Source of the DNA: HGM11412 sp045536025
GTDB lineage: Bacteria; Bacillota; Clostridia; Christensenellales; Borkfalkiaceae
Length of the DNA: 18,888 nucleotides
NCBI GenBank assembly: GCA_045536025.1
Contig: JAZSMT010000026.1
Span: 1-18,888, forward strand
Direction: 5' to 3'
Part shown: positions 6,016-13,083 of the stretch, one piece after another
Numbering within the stretch: the stretch's first letter is position 1
How the letters are laid out: the number at the start of each line of letters is the position of its first letter
Made by a program: the position numbers and the translations under genes
Notes under the pieces: model-generated
Seen by the model: the letters and a program-made list of their open reading frames with translations, nothing else
The model's database searches: none
What the model was told of the DNA's origin: nothing

Positions 6016-6043
6016 TAAAAAATGCGGAAAAAGTTCCGCATTT
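6016..6043 (-). terminator. Rho-independent terminator of the frr-rseP operon
   Basis: On the minus strand AAATGCGGAA, loop CTTT, TTCCGCATTT followed by TTTATT. Arms are 6020-6029 and 6034-6043, starting 1 base after the rseP stop codon. It marks rseP as the last gene; ispG and polC, frequent downstream neighbours in other Firmicutes, are absent here. Confidence 0.85.
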
Positions 6044-6044
6044 A

Positions 6045-7412
6045 TTAAAAGAGTTGAAGCACGTCAACGAGTATTGAAAACCCTAATAGCAATATTAGCC
6101 CAACGGCGTGAATTACGCCCTCTACTTTTCTATTTACGGGTTTTTTTCTTATCCACTCGATAAAACAAAATACCACTCTGCTACCGTCAAGTGCTGGAAT
6201 AGGAAGCAGGTTAAACACGGCAAGGTTAATACCTATAAAGCCTGCTATTTCTAGGAAATAATTAAAGCCACCTAATTTTATTGCCTCGGCAGTAACCGAT
6301 ATCGTAGTAATCGTTCCACCCATTGCGTTAAGCCCAAGCTTTCCAGTTAGCAATTCGCCAAGTGTTCTAAAAATAGTTCCGCCTATTGAAATTGAGTAGA
6401 AAAAACCCCTCTCAAGCGTTTCAAAAAATGAAAACTTAACGTTTTCAGTCGCATATTTTAGTAGCGTTGTAGTTTGAGTTATTCCTAAATAGCTTAATAT
6501 CTCGCTATCTGATTTAGTAGATAAGTCCTCACTAACCACTACCGTTTTTAACTGTCTATCACTACCGCCCGCCGAATAATAAAAGCCAAGCGTATCGCCC
6601 ACTGCCACCGTTTTTGCGTAAGATATAAGGTCTAAAGTGTAAAAAATGCGCGAGCAGTCGTCGTAATTTTCAGCATCCGCTACCCTTAAAAGATACTTTT
6701 CTTTTAAAGTATCGTCTAAAGCGCTGTCAATCCTTTCAATAGTTGAAATGCCAAGTGCGGTGTACGCCGAAAAGCTGTCTGCCAAGTTTTTAACTGAAAC
6801 GTCGTTTCTAAGGCGCACCTTTCTATCAACCACCTCTCCGCTTGATTTAACGGTAACGGTAACCACGTCGCCTTTCTTCTTGCCGTCAAGCGCGCTTGAT
6901 AAGTCGCTTGATAAAAATATGTTTTTGCCCTCGATTTTAACTATAACGTCGTCGTTTTGAAGGGAATAGCCTGCGTATTCGGGCTGGGTGTCTGGGCGGA
7001 TATCGTAGGTTTTTATAAGTAGTTGCCCGTAAATTCCCACCGAAAGCATTAGTATTATAACGCCGAGAATTAAGTTCATCGTAGCGCCTGCAATTAAAAC
7101 GAGTATCCTCTTCCAAGGCTCTTTATTGTTAAAAGCACCATCTAAATCCGACTGCTCGTCTTCCCCCTCAAACGCGCAAAAACCACCAAGCGGTAAAGCG
7201 CGAATAGAAAAAACCTCGTCGGAATTTTTGCGCTTTCTTTTATAGATTGCAGGGCCCATACCGATTGCAAATTCGTTGATTTTAAATTTAAATATCTTTC
7301 CTACCAAATAATGCCCAAGTTCGTGCACGGTTATCATTATAAGAAGAATAATAAGCGCTAAAAACACGGAAAAAACCGTACTTAAAACGCTAGACGCAGA
7401 CAATAAGTTCAT
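6045..7412 (-). CDS. rseP: Site-2 intramembrane zinc metalloprotease RseP/RasP
   Basis: It cleaves membrane-spanning substrates such as anti-sigma factors and leftover signal peptides within the membrane. The 455-residue protein has an N-terminal helix carrying the zinc motif HELGH (30-34), a second metal-ligand motif LDG (408-410) in NLLPIPALDGSRV, and a periplasm-side or extracellular PDZ region (roughly residues 130-220) with PEYAGYSLQNDDVIVKIEG. An extra stretch of about 100 residues separates the PDZ from the C-terminal membrane helices, making it somewhat longer than Bacillus RasP. It overlaps dxr by one base (TAATG) with AAGGAG 10 bases before the ATG, so it is translationally coupled as the last gene of the operon. 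Confidence 0.93.
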   Translation of the reverse strand: MNLLSASSVLSTVFSVFLALIILLIMITVHELGHYLVGKIFKFKINEFAIGMGPAIYKRKRKNSDEVFSIRALPLGGFCAFEGEDEQSDLDGAFNNKEPWKRILVLIAGATMNLILGVIILMLSVGIYGQLLIKTYDIRPDTQPEYAGYSLQNDDVIVKIEGKNIFLSSDLSSALDGKKKGDVVTVTVKSSGEVVDRKVRLRNDVSVKNLADSFSAYTALGISTIERIDSALDDTLKEKYLLRVADAENYDDCSRIFYTLDLISYAKTVAVGDTLGFYYSAGGSDRQLKTVVVSEDLSTKSDSEILSYLGITQTTTLLKYATENVKFSFFETLERGFFYSISIGGTIFRTLGELLTGKLGLNAMGGTITTISVTAEAIKLGGFNYFLEIAGFIGINLAVFNLLPIPALDGSRVVFCFIEWIRKKPVNRKVEGVIHAVGLILLLGFSILVDVLQLF

Positions 7413-8560
7413 TATAAACCACTCCTTGATTTATAAATTTCATTAACTAATATGCGCGAAGTTTTGTCAACGTATTCTAAATTTTCAAACGAAAGTGATA
7501 AATTCTTCGTTTTTTCAAGCACTTTTTCAAGATAGGTAGGAATTTCCGTATACTTGATTTTACCGTCTAAAAATAACTGAACTACCACCTCGTCGCCCGC
7601 GCTTAATGCACAAGGATAAACTCCACCCTTTTTAATTGCGTGATTGCACACGCTAAAAGCGGGGTATCTTTTAAGGTCAACGTCCATAAACGAAAGCGAT
7701 TTGCCTTTTAGTTCAAGTGGGGTAGTTTTGGTATCTAAGCGATTTGGATAAGTGAGGGCAAGCTGAATAGGAATTTCCATTGAGGGAACGCCCATTTGAG
7801 ATATTACCGCACCGTCACTAAACTCCACCATAGAGTGAATTACGCTTTCGGGATGAACTACCACGTCAATTTGCTCGCGCGTTGCGTTAAAAAGCCACAT
7901 TGCCTCTAAAACCTCAAAACCTTTGTTTACCATAGTAGCGCAGTCAACGGTGATTTTTTTGCCCATATTCCAGTTGGGGTGCATAAGCGCGTCACTTGCC
8001 GAAACGCTTTCAAGTTTTTCAATAGGTATATTTCTAAGCGCACCGCCAGACGCGGTTATTATAAGCTTTTTAAACTCTTTATTTGAATTAAAATTTAAAC
8101 ATTGCCAAATTGCAGAATGCTCACTGTCGACGGGAATAATATCTACGCCCGCATTTTTTGCCATAGGCATAATAAGTCCGCCACCAGCAACCAGCGTTTC
8201 CTTATTTGCAAGCGCAACGGGTTTTTTAAGCTCGATAGCGAGCTTAACAGCCTTTAGCCCAGCGTAACCCATAACCGCGTCGAATACTATATCGGCGCTG
8301 TCTACCACCGCGTGATAGAGTGCATTTTCGCCGTAGTAAAGTTTTGTTTCCTTTGGAATTTCAGTAATCTTAAAAGCTTTTTCGGGGTTTGAAAGGCAAG
8401 CCACCTCGGGTTTATACTTATTTACTTGTAACGAAAATAAGGCGACGTTCGTGCCCGCCGCCAAAGAAACTATTTTAAATTTTTCGGGATACCTGTCAAC
8501 GACGTTTAAAACTTGCCTGCCGATAGAACCGGTGCTCCCAAGTAATGCAATTTTTATCAT
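7412..8560 (-). CDS. dxr: 1-deoxy-D-xylulose 5-phosphate reductoisomerase
   Basis: Dxr (IspC) converts deoxyxylulose phosphate to methylerythritol phosphate with NADPH, the committed step of non-mevalonate isoprenoid synthesis that feeds the UppS reaction. The 382-residue protein has the NADPH loop GSTGSIG (8-14), LANKETLVAGG (117-127), metal ligands Asp145 and Glu147 in VDSEHSA and Glu216 in NKGFEVLEA, and the flexible-loop sequence HPNWNMG (194-200). Length is normal. The ribosome site is weak (AAGGA about 12 bases before ATG). The 78-base gap to cdsA carries an inverted repeat (8598-8642), unlike the tight junctions elsewhere in this operon. Confidence 0.95.
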   Translation of the reverse strand: MIKIALLGSTGSIGRQVLNVVDRYPEKFKIVSLAAGTNVALFSLQVNKYKPEVACLSNPEKAFKITEIPKETKLYYGENALYHAVVDSADIVFDAVMGYAGLKAVKLAIELKKPVALANKETLVAGGGLIMPMAKNAGVDIIPVDSEHSAIWQCLNFNSNKEFKKLIITASGGALRNIPIEKLESVSASDALMHPNWNMGKKITVDCATMVNKGFEVLEAMWLFNATREQIDVVVHPESVIHSMVEFSDGAVISQMGVPSMEIPIQLALTYPNRLDTKTTPLELKGKSLSFMDVDLKRYPAFSVCNHAIKKGGVYPCALSAGDEVVVQLFLDGKIKYTEIPTYLEKVLEKTKNLSLSFENLEYVDKTSRILVNEIYKSRSGL

Positions 8561-8597
8561 AGTTATATTATATCCTTAATACTTGCGATAATATTAC

Positions 8598-8642
8598 TTA
8601 GGCAAGTAAATGTTATGCGAACTTTGATTTTGACTTGCCTAA
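8598..8642. repeat. 10-bp inverted repeat between cdsA and dxr
   Basis: TTAGGCAAGT (8598-8607) and ACTTGCCTAA (8633-8642) are perfect complements 25 bases apart. The cdsA stop TAG lies in one arm. No T-run follows on the minus strand, so it is not a terminator; it could be an mRNA processing or stabilising stem, a DNA site, or remnant of a small repeat. Confidence 0.55.
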
Positions 8643-9466
8643 ACTAAAAGTGCATAGCAAAGATAAACTGCAACGGCGTTAAACATAAGCCCGTCAATTC
8701 TGTCGAGCATACCGCCGTGGCCGGGAAGAAGATTGCCCATATCCTTAACGTCAAGCCCACGCTTTACAGAACTTTCAAACAAATCGCCAACTTGAGTTAC
8801 GATACTAAACAGCATTGACGAAATTATTATAAATAACAAAGCGCTAACCTCACCCGCGCCAGTAAAAGGGCTTGCGTTACAAGCTTTAAATATAAAGTAA
8901 ACAATAACGCCTGATAGCGTTCCGCCGATAAAACCGCCAACCGCACCGCTAACCGTTTTGTTGGGGCTAATTTTTTCGCAAAGTTTTTTACCTTTTAGTT
9001 TAGAACCTACGTAGTAAGCAAAAGTATCCGTCGCGGTGGTCGTTACAAGCATTGATACCAGCGCAAACAACGAAAATTCTCCCATTTGATTGATAAGCGT
9101 TATAAATAAAACGGGAATGGTAGGATAGAAAAGCGAAAAGGTAAAATAAGCCATTTTATCAATTTGCTTGGAGCTTTCTGAAAGCGAAGAGTATATTAGA
9201 CCGCACGAAACGTACACAAAAACGTATGTAAAGAGCGACTTTTTCATAAATACCGCAACTAAAAATACGGAAACTGTAAATATTACTGATAAAATCTTTT
9301 GCGTCTTTGACGTTTTTTCGCCTAATACGGTGTTAAACTCAACCGAAGCAAGTATTGCAACGGTTAAAACGATAATATCAAAAATTCTATAATCTATTTC
9401 TCTTAGTAAAAATCCGAGTATCACTATAAGCGTTAACAGCGCACCGGTTAAAGTTCTTTTTAGCAT
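8639..9466 (-). CDS. cdsA: Phosphatidate cytidylyltransferase
   Basis: CdsA makes CDP-diacylglycerol from phosphatidate and CTP, the branch-point precursor of membrane phospholipids. The 275-residue integral membrane protein has about seven to eight hydrophobic segments. The family signature is complete at residues 232-258: S-x-x-KR, VKDMGNLLPGHGG and DRID. The motif DTFAYYVGS with KISPNKTVSG in mid-protein is also typical. It starts on the last base of the uppS stop (TAATG); the AGGAG upstream is about 15 bases away, so translational coupling is likely. It belongs to the frr-uppS-cdsA-dxr-rseP operon. Confidence 0.95.
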   Translation of the reverse strand: MLKRTLTGALLTLIVILGFLLREIDYRIFDIIVLTVAILASVEFNTVLGEKTSKTQKILSVIFTVSVFLVAVFMKKSLFTYVFVYVSCGLIYSSLSESSKQIDKMAYFTFSLFYPTIPVLFITLINQMGEFSLFALVSMLVTTTATDTFAYYVGSKLKGKKLCEKISPNKTVSGAVGGFIGGTLSGVIVYFIFKACNASPFTGAGEVSALLFIIISSMLFSIVTQVGDLFESSVKRGLDVKDMGNLLPGHGGMLDRIDGLMFNAVAVYLCYALLV

Positions 9467-10155
9467 TATAATTTACCAAATCTCCTGTTTCTCTTCGAGT
9501 AGCACTCGATTGCATCTTTTAAGCAATTTTCGTCAAAATCCGGCCACAAAACGTCGGTAAAATAAAATTCAGCGTACGCGCATTGCCAAATAAAAAAGTT
9601 GCTTAAACGCTGTTCGCCACTCGTTCTAACAACGAGGTCAATATCGGGAAGGTCACGAGTGTATAAGGCGTTTTGAACGTCCTCTTCTAAAACCGTTTCT
9701 TTGCCTGATTTTATAAGCTCGTTTACCGCTTTTACAATCTCTTGCTTACCGCCGTAGTTTATGGCAATATTTAAAGTGTTGTGATAATCTTTAGTTATAG
9801 CCTCGGTATTGTCAATAAGTTCTACAAGGTCTTTAGTTAGCCTTGATTTATCCCCCGAAACGATAAGCCTTATCTCGTTTTTAATAAGCGTTTTAGTGTA
9901 TTTGATAAGGAACTTATAAAGTAGTTCCATTATCTTATTTACCTCATTTTCAGGTCTGCCCCAGTTTTCGGTAGAAAAGGCGTAAAGACTAACGTATTCT
10001 ATACCACAAGAAAAGCAAGCGGAAACGACCTTTTCAACGTTTTCCGCCCCCTTTTGATGCCCAAAATTTCTAGGCTTATTCCTTTGCTTTGCCCACCTGC
10101 CGTTACCGTCCATTATAAAGCCAACGTGGCGTGGAACTACTGCATTTTCAACCAT
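9466..10155 (-). CDS. uppS: Undecaprenyl (polyprenyl) diphosphate synthase
   Basis: UppS adds isopentenyl units in cis to farnesyl diphosphate to make the C55 lipid carrier of cell-wall synthesis. The 229-residue protein has the catalytic motif FIMDGNGRWAKQR with Asp16, GHQKGAE, YAFSTENWGRP and RTSGEQRLSNF, with the C-terminal AYAEFYFTDVLWPDF. Length is normal to slightly short. The start ATG lies one base after the frr stop (TAATATG), with only a distant AAAGGA, so re-initiation by ribosomes leaving frr is likely. Confidence 0.95.
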   Translation of the reverse strand: MVENAVVPRHVGFIMDGNGRWAKQRNKPRNFGHQKGAENVEKVVSACFSCGIEYVSLYAFSTENWGRPENEVNKIMELLYKFLIKYTKTLIKNEIRLIVSGDKSRLTKDLVELIDNTEAITKDYHNTLNIAINYGGKQEIVKAVNELIKSGKETVLEEDVQNALYTRDLPDIDLVVRTSGEQRLSNFFIWQCAYAEFYFTDVLWPDFDENCLKDAIECYSKRNRRFGKL

Positions 10156-10156
10156 A

Positions 10157-10732
10157 TTATAAAGTTAAAAGATCCTTTTCTTTATCGGCAATAACCTTAT
10201 CAACAGCCTCAATCGTTTTAGAGGTCATCTTTTCAATAGCAGATTCGTATTCAGCATATTGGTCTTCAGTTATATCTTTAGAGGTTTTAAGCTTTTTAAA
10301 CCCGTCCAAAACGTCACGGCGGATATTTCTTATAGCAACCTTACCGTCCTCACCCATCTTTTTAACTTGTTTTACAAGCTCTTTTCTGCGCTCTTCAGTA
10401 AGAAGGGGGAATACGAGGCGGATAACGTTACCGTCGTTTGTGGGGTTAATACCGATATTAGATAATTGAATTGCCTTTTCAACGCTTTTAAGTAGCGACT
10501 TATCCCAAGGCGAAATCATTAAACATTGAGCGTCAACAACCGAAATATTACCTATTTGGTTAATGGGGCTCATCGCGCCGTAAGCCTCTACTTGAATTTT
10601 ATCTAAAATGTGAGGATTTGCTCTGCCTGCACGAATTTGTAATACGTTTGACTTTAAAACGTCAAGCGAGGTAGCCATTCTTTCTTCACACTCTAATTCC
10701 ATCATTTCTAAAGTTTCTAATTCTATTGCCAT
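10157..10732 (-). CDS. frr: Ribosome recycling factor
   Basis: RRF splits post-termination ribosomes together with EF-G. The 191-residue protein has the family core: RAGRANPHILDKIQVEAYG, PINQIGNISV, PWDKSLLKSVEKAI, PLLTEERRKELVK and the C-terminal coiled helix. It starts with a strong AGGAG site. In most Firmicutes frr directly follows pyrH; here about 3.9 kb with two transporter genes intervenes and frr has its own promoter at 10773-10801, so it heads the frr-uppS-cdsA-dxr-rseP operon. Confidence 0.96.
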   Translation of the reverse strand: MAIELETLEMMELECEERMATSLDVLKSNVLQIRAGRANPHILDKIQVEAYGAMSPINQIGNISVVDAQCLMISPWDKSLLKSVEKAIQLSNIGINPTNDGNVIRLVFPLLTEERRKELVKQVKKMGEDGKVAIRNIRRDVLDGFKKLKTSKDITEDQYAEYESAIEKMTSKTIEAVDKVIADKEKDLLTL

Positions 10733-10743
10733 AATTATCTCCT

Positions 10744-10761
10744 AATAAAACTTGTTTTATT
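10744..10761. promoter_or_regulatory. Perfect 8-bp palindrome in the frr leader
   Basis: AATAAAAC, TT, GTTTTATT lies between the frr promoter and its ribosome site. It could be a protein-binding operator or a weak hairpin; its A/T richness means chance is possible. Confidence 0.35.
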
Positions 10762-10772
10762 ACTGTATTTAT

Positions 10773-10801
10773 ATTGTATTATAAACTCAGCCGTTTGTAA
10801 A
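10773..10801 (-). promoter_or_regulatory. Sigma-A promoter of the frr-rseP operon
   Basis: On the minus strand TTTACA (10796-10801), 17-base spacer, TACAAT (10773-10778). The leader is about 34 bases long. Confidence 0.75.
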
Positions 10802-10869
10802 GAGTTTTTATTTTTAATCGATAAATTTTAACGTATAAACACTAAATTTTTAAAATTAGCTTTTTTTGT

Positions 10870-10898
10870 TTGACATATTTTTTTTTATTTGGTAGCAT
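10870..10898 (+). promoter_or_regulatory. Sigma-A promoter of the phosphate transporter leader
   Basis: Consensus TTGACA (10870-10875), 17-base T-rich spacer, TAGCAT (10893-10898). First transcribed base predicted at 10905. Confidence 0.75.
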
Positions 10899-10904
10899 TA
10901 AGAT

Positions 10905-11012
10905 ATGCAAAGCTTGTGTTACGAAAATATAAATACACAAATTACTTCAGGTGCAGGAACGCTCGGTACTGCATCCTATACCTTATTTATTAAGCGCGTT
11001 ATTACTTTTTAG
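10905..11012 (+). CDS. Possible leaderless leader ORF, 35 residues
   Basis: An ATG lies exactly on the predicted first transcribed base (10905) and opens a 35-codon frame starting MQSLCYENINTQITSGAG and ending KRVITF. Its stop codon is inside the loop of the terminator-like hairpin at 10992-11025. There is no ribosome site, so it could only be read as a leaderless message. No similarity is recognised. It may instead be a chance frame within a structured RNA leader; I favour neither strongly. Confidence 0.25.
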   Translation: MQSLCYENINTQITSGAGTLGTASYTLFIKRVITF

Positions 11013-11040
11013 TATTTACGCGCTTTTATTTTTACTTTTA
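10905..11040 (+). ncRNA. Structured 5' leader with terminator-like hairpin (attenuator or riboswitch candidate)
   Basis: The leader between promoter and transporter gene contains a bulged 7-bp stem (GGTGCAG 10950-10956 with CTGCATCC 10969-10976, 12-base loop) and then AAGCGCG (10992-10998) with CGCGCTT (11019-11025), followed by a T-rich run to about 11040. This order (G/C-rich fold, terminator, then ribosome site and gene) is that of a transcription-attenuation leader. It does not match any riboswitch consensus I know. The ligand or trigger is unknown. Confidence 0.45.
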
Positions 11041-11067
11041 TAAATTACTCACAAAGGAGATTTTTAT

Positions 11068-12702
11068 ATGATTTTATTTAGTATTATTGCACTGCTCGCT
11101 GGCGTAGGTATATTCATAGCTGGTATGAATATGATGAGTGACGGTTTAGAGCGCAGTGCGGGAAAAGGCATGAAAAAGATGCTTGGAACTCTTACCGGCA
11201 GTCGCTTAGCGGGCGTTGGTGTCGGCGCGGGCGTTACGGCTATAATTCAGTCGTCGTCGGCGACAAGCGTTATGGTTATAGGTTTCGTTAACGCTGGCGT
11301 TATGACTTTAACGCAAGCTGCAAGCATACTTCTCGGCGCGAATATAGGAACGACAATAACCGGCGTTTTAGTTTCGCTTAAATCGCTTAACGTTTCGCTT
11401 TACTTAACGCTACTTGCTTTTATCGGCGTTATGATGACGTTTATTAAGAACGATAAGGTTAAAAATATCGGCACAATACTTTGCGGTTTAGGTATTATCT
11501 TTATCGGTCTTGACCTTATGAGCGACGCGTTTGCTGGAGAAGAAATTAAAAACTTTTTTAGAAATATATTTGAAGTTATTGATTTTCCTCTTCTCTTAAT
11601 ATTAGTTGGTATTATATTTACCGCTATTATTCAATCGTCGTCCGCCGCAACGGGTATAGTTATTATTATGGTTGGCGAAGGAGCACTTACGCTTGAGGGC
11701 GCAATGTTTATTATACTTGGCTCTAACGTGGGTACGTGTGTAACGGCGCTTATAGCCGGTATAGGAACTAACGTAAACGCGCGCCGTACGGCAATAATGC
11801 ACTTATCCTTTAAAGTTGTGGGAATTATAGTCTTTACTGCGATGCTTTGGCCGTTAGCTTCGCCTATTGCAACCTTTCTTAGAAGCGTAGTTCCAACACC
11901 GCAAATGCAAACGGCGTGGTTCCACGTTTGCTTTAACGTTCTTAATACCTTTATGTTATTACCGTTTATTAAATATTTCGTTAAGTTTGCCGAGTTTGCA
12001 GTAAAGGACAAGCCTAGCAAAGAAGAATTAAGAAAGCTTAAATACGTTGACGACTTGTTACTTAAAACTCCGCCCGTTGCTCTTATGCAAGCTAAAAAAG
12101 AATTAGAGTATATGACGGCGCTTGCCAAAGAAAACTTAACCCTTTCAAAAGAGGCTATATTTACAGGCGATAAAACGCTTTCTAAAACGATTGCTGAAAA
12201 CGAAGCGATTATCGACTTTACCAACAAAGCGCTTACAAAATTCTTAATTAAATTAAGCCCTCTCGTAACTAGTGCGGACGAAAAAGTTATCGGCTCGTAT
12301 TTCCACGTTCTTAACGACGTTGAGCGCATAGGCGACCACGCCGAAAACTTCTACGAAATAGGCGAACAAATGAAAGACGAAGAACTTGAATTTTCAAATA
12401 TTGCAAAAGCTGAAATAACTACTATGTTTGACGAAGTTCTTGCTATGTTTGATACGGCTATTGAAGTATTTAACAACCTATCTACCGATAAACTTGTAAT
12501 GCTTAACCAAAAAGAAAACGTTGTTGACGGACTTAAAAAATCGCTTAACCACAGCCACGTTCAAAGGCTTGCAACAGGCTGTTGCAAAACTGAACTTTCA
12601 GCATATTTCTTCTCTACCGTATCAGGCTTAGAAAGAATTGCCGACCACCTTGTAAACGTTGGATACAGTATCGTAAACCCAACCGGCTCACAAAACGCAT
12701 AA
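11068..12702 (+). CDS. Na+/phosphate cotransporter family protein with PhoU-like C-terminal domain
   Basis: The 544-residue protein has an N-terminal membrane half with two inverted copies of the Na/Pi cotransporter repeat, each with the hallmark QSSSA motif (QSSSATS at 61-67 and QSSSAATG at 189-196) and following GANIGTT / GSNVGTC segments. From about residue 340 a soluble helical part with LNDVERIGDHAENF and SGLERIADHL repeats is a PhoU-like domain, usual for this bacterial branch. Phosphate is the family substrate; specificity here is inferred. It starts with AAGGAG 9 bases before ATG, and follows a 160-base structured leader. It is oriented against all neighbours and lies between pyrH and frr. 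No T-tailed terminator immediately follows; the hairpin array does. Confidence 0.9.
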   Translation: MILFSIIALLAGVGIFIAGMNMMSDGLERSAGKGMKKMLGTLTGSRLAGVGVGAGVTAIIQSSSATSVMVIGFVNAGVMTLTQAASILLGANIGTTITGVLVSLKSLNVSLYLTLLAFIGVMMTFIKNDKVKNIGTILCGLGIIFIGLDLMSDAFAGEEIKNFFRNIFEVIDFPLLLILVGIIFTAIIQSSSAATGIVIIMVGEGALTLEGAMFIILGSNVGTCVTALIAGIGTNVNARRTAIMHLSFKVVGIIVFTAMLWPLASPIATFLRSVVPTPQMQTAWFHVCFNVLNTFMLLPFIKYFVKFAEFAVKDKPSKEELRKLKYVDDLLLKTPPVALMQAKKELEYMTALAKENLTLSKEAIFTGDKTLSKTIAENEAIIDFTNKALTKFLIKLSPLVTSADEKVIGSYFHVLNDVERIGDHAENFYEIGEQMKDEELEFSNIAKAEITTMFDEVLAMFDTAIEVFNNLSTDKLVMLNQKENVVDGLKKSLNHSHVQRLATGCCKTELSAYFFSTVSGLERIADHLVNVGYSIVNPTGSQNA

Positions 12703-12725
12703 ACGATAACAAAAAAAGCACGCTA

Positions 12726-12753
12726 GTCGCTCTTCCCGTAGGGAACTAGCGAC
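12726..12753. repeat. Large hairpin at the left edge of the hairpin array
   Basis: GTCGCT (12726-12731) pairs with AGCGAC (12748-12753) and inside it TTCCC (12733-12737) with GGGAA (12741-12745), loop GTA. An 11-bp stem interrupted by a small internal loop. It is preceded by AAAAGCACGCTA, a sequence that recurs at 12962-12973. Confidence 0.8.
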
Positions 12754-12757
12754 AACT

Positions 12758-12933
12758 AAATAAATCCTTACGGATTTGTTATATTCGTCTAACGACGAGT
12801 TATATTGCCTATCGGCAGTTGTATTCGCCTACGGCGAGTTGTGGATTTATTTAATATAACTGCGACTGCAAGTCGCAATCTAACGCAAAATAGTTTTGCA
12901 TATAACTTTTAGCCACAAGGCTAAAAATATCAC
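12758..12933. repeat. Array of seven different perfect hairpins joined by 7-base GTTRTAT linkers
   Basis: Left half, plus orientation: hairpin 12762-12777, linker GTTATAT 12778-12784, hairpin 12785-12798, GTTATAT 12799-12805, hairpin 12806-12817, GTTGTAT 12818-12824, hairpin 12825-12837, GTTGTGG 12838-12844. Centre: ATTTATTTA 12845-12853. Right half, linkers reversed: ATATAAC 12854-12860, hairpin 12861-12877, ATCTAAC 12878-12884, hairpin 12885-12899, ATATAAC 12900-12906, hairpin 12907-12926, ATATCAC 12927-12933. Units abut without a spare base. Stems (4-8 bp) are all different in sequence but perfectly paired; loops are 3-4 bases. In addition AAATAAATCC (12758-12767) pairs perfectly with GGATTTATTT (12843-12852), so the left half can fold as a closed multi-branch structure instead of forming its first hairpin. 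No ORF. Confidence 0.9.
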
Positions 12934-12962
12934 TTATTTAATATTGTTTTTTGTGGATAAGA

Positions 12963-13016
12963 AAAGCACGCTATCTTTCACTTTTAGTGAAGTATAGTGT
13001 GCTATACTTTTATTTT
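12963..13016 (+). terminator. Long hairpin with T-rich tail, probable end of the transporter transcript
   Basis: AGCACGCTAT (12965-12974) pairs with ATAGTGTGCT (12994-13003) with one G-U, and TTCACT (12977-12982) with AGTGAA (12986-12991) inside. ATACTTTTATTTT follows. The reverse strand also has TTTTC after the stem, so it may act on the minus gene as well. The transporter mRNA ending here would include the whole hairpin array in its 3' untranslated region. Confidence 0.6.
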
Positions 13017-13040
13017 GGATAAAAAATCCTTATGAGAGAC

Positions 13041-13061
13041 GCACGCTACAGCGTGCTTTTT
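13041..13061 (+). terminator. Second T-tailed hairpin, back-up terminator
   Basis: GCACGC (13041-13046), loop TACA, GCGTGC (13051-13056), then TTTTT. It repeats the GCACGCTA sequence found at 12718-12725 and 12966-12973, so the three copies bracket and punctuate the non-coding region. It is 23 bases from the end of the opposing symporter gene. Confidence 0.6.
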
Positions 13062-13083
13062 AAGTGCTTAATTAGTAAATGTT

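Noticed and set aside
11631..12329. 232-codon minus-strand frame inside the phosphate transporter gene
   Set aside because: Shadow of a clearly real membrane protein gene on the plus strand; no ribosome site and composition typical of an antisense frame.
12758..12852. tRNA-like cloverleaf
   Set aside because: The closing stem and three hairpins recall a cloverleaf, but there is no T-loop TTCNANNC, no CCA end, no anticodon-loop context, and the helices are the wrong lengths.
12762..12933. CRISPR array
   Set aside because: The constant element is only 7 bases and flips orientation at the centre, and the variable parts are short palindromes of unequal length. There are no repeats of 23-40 bases and no cas genes.
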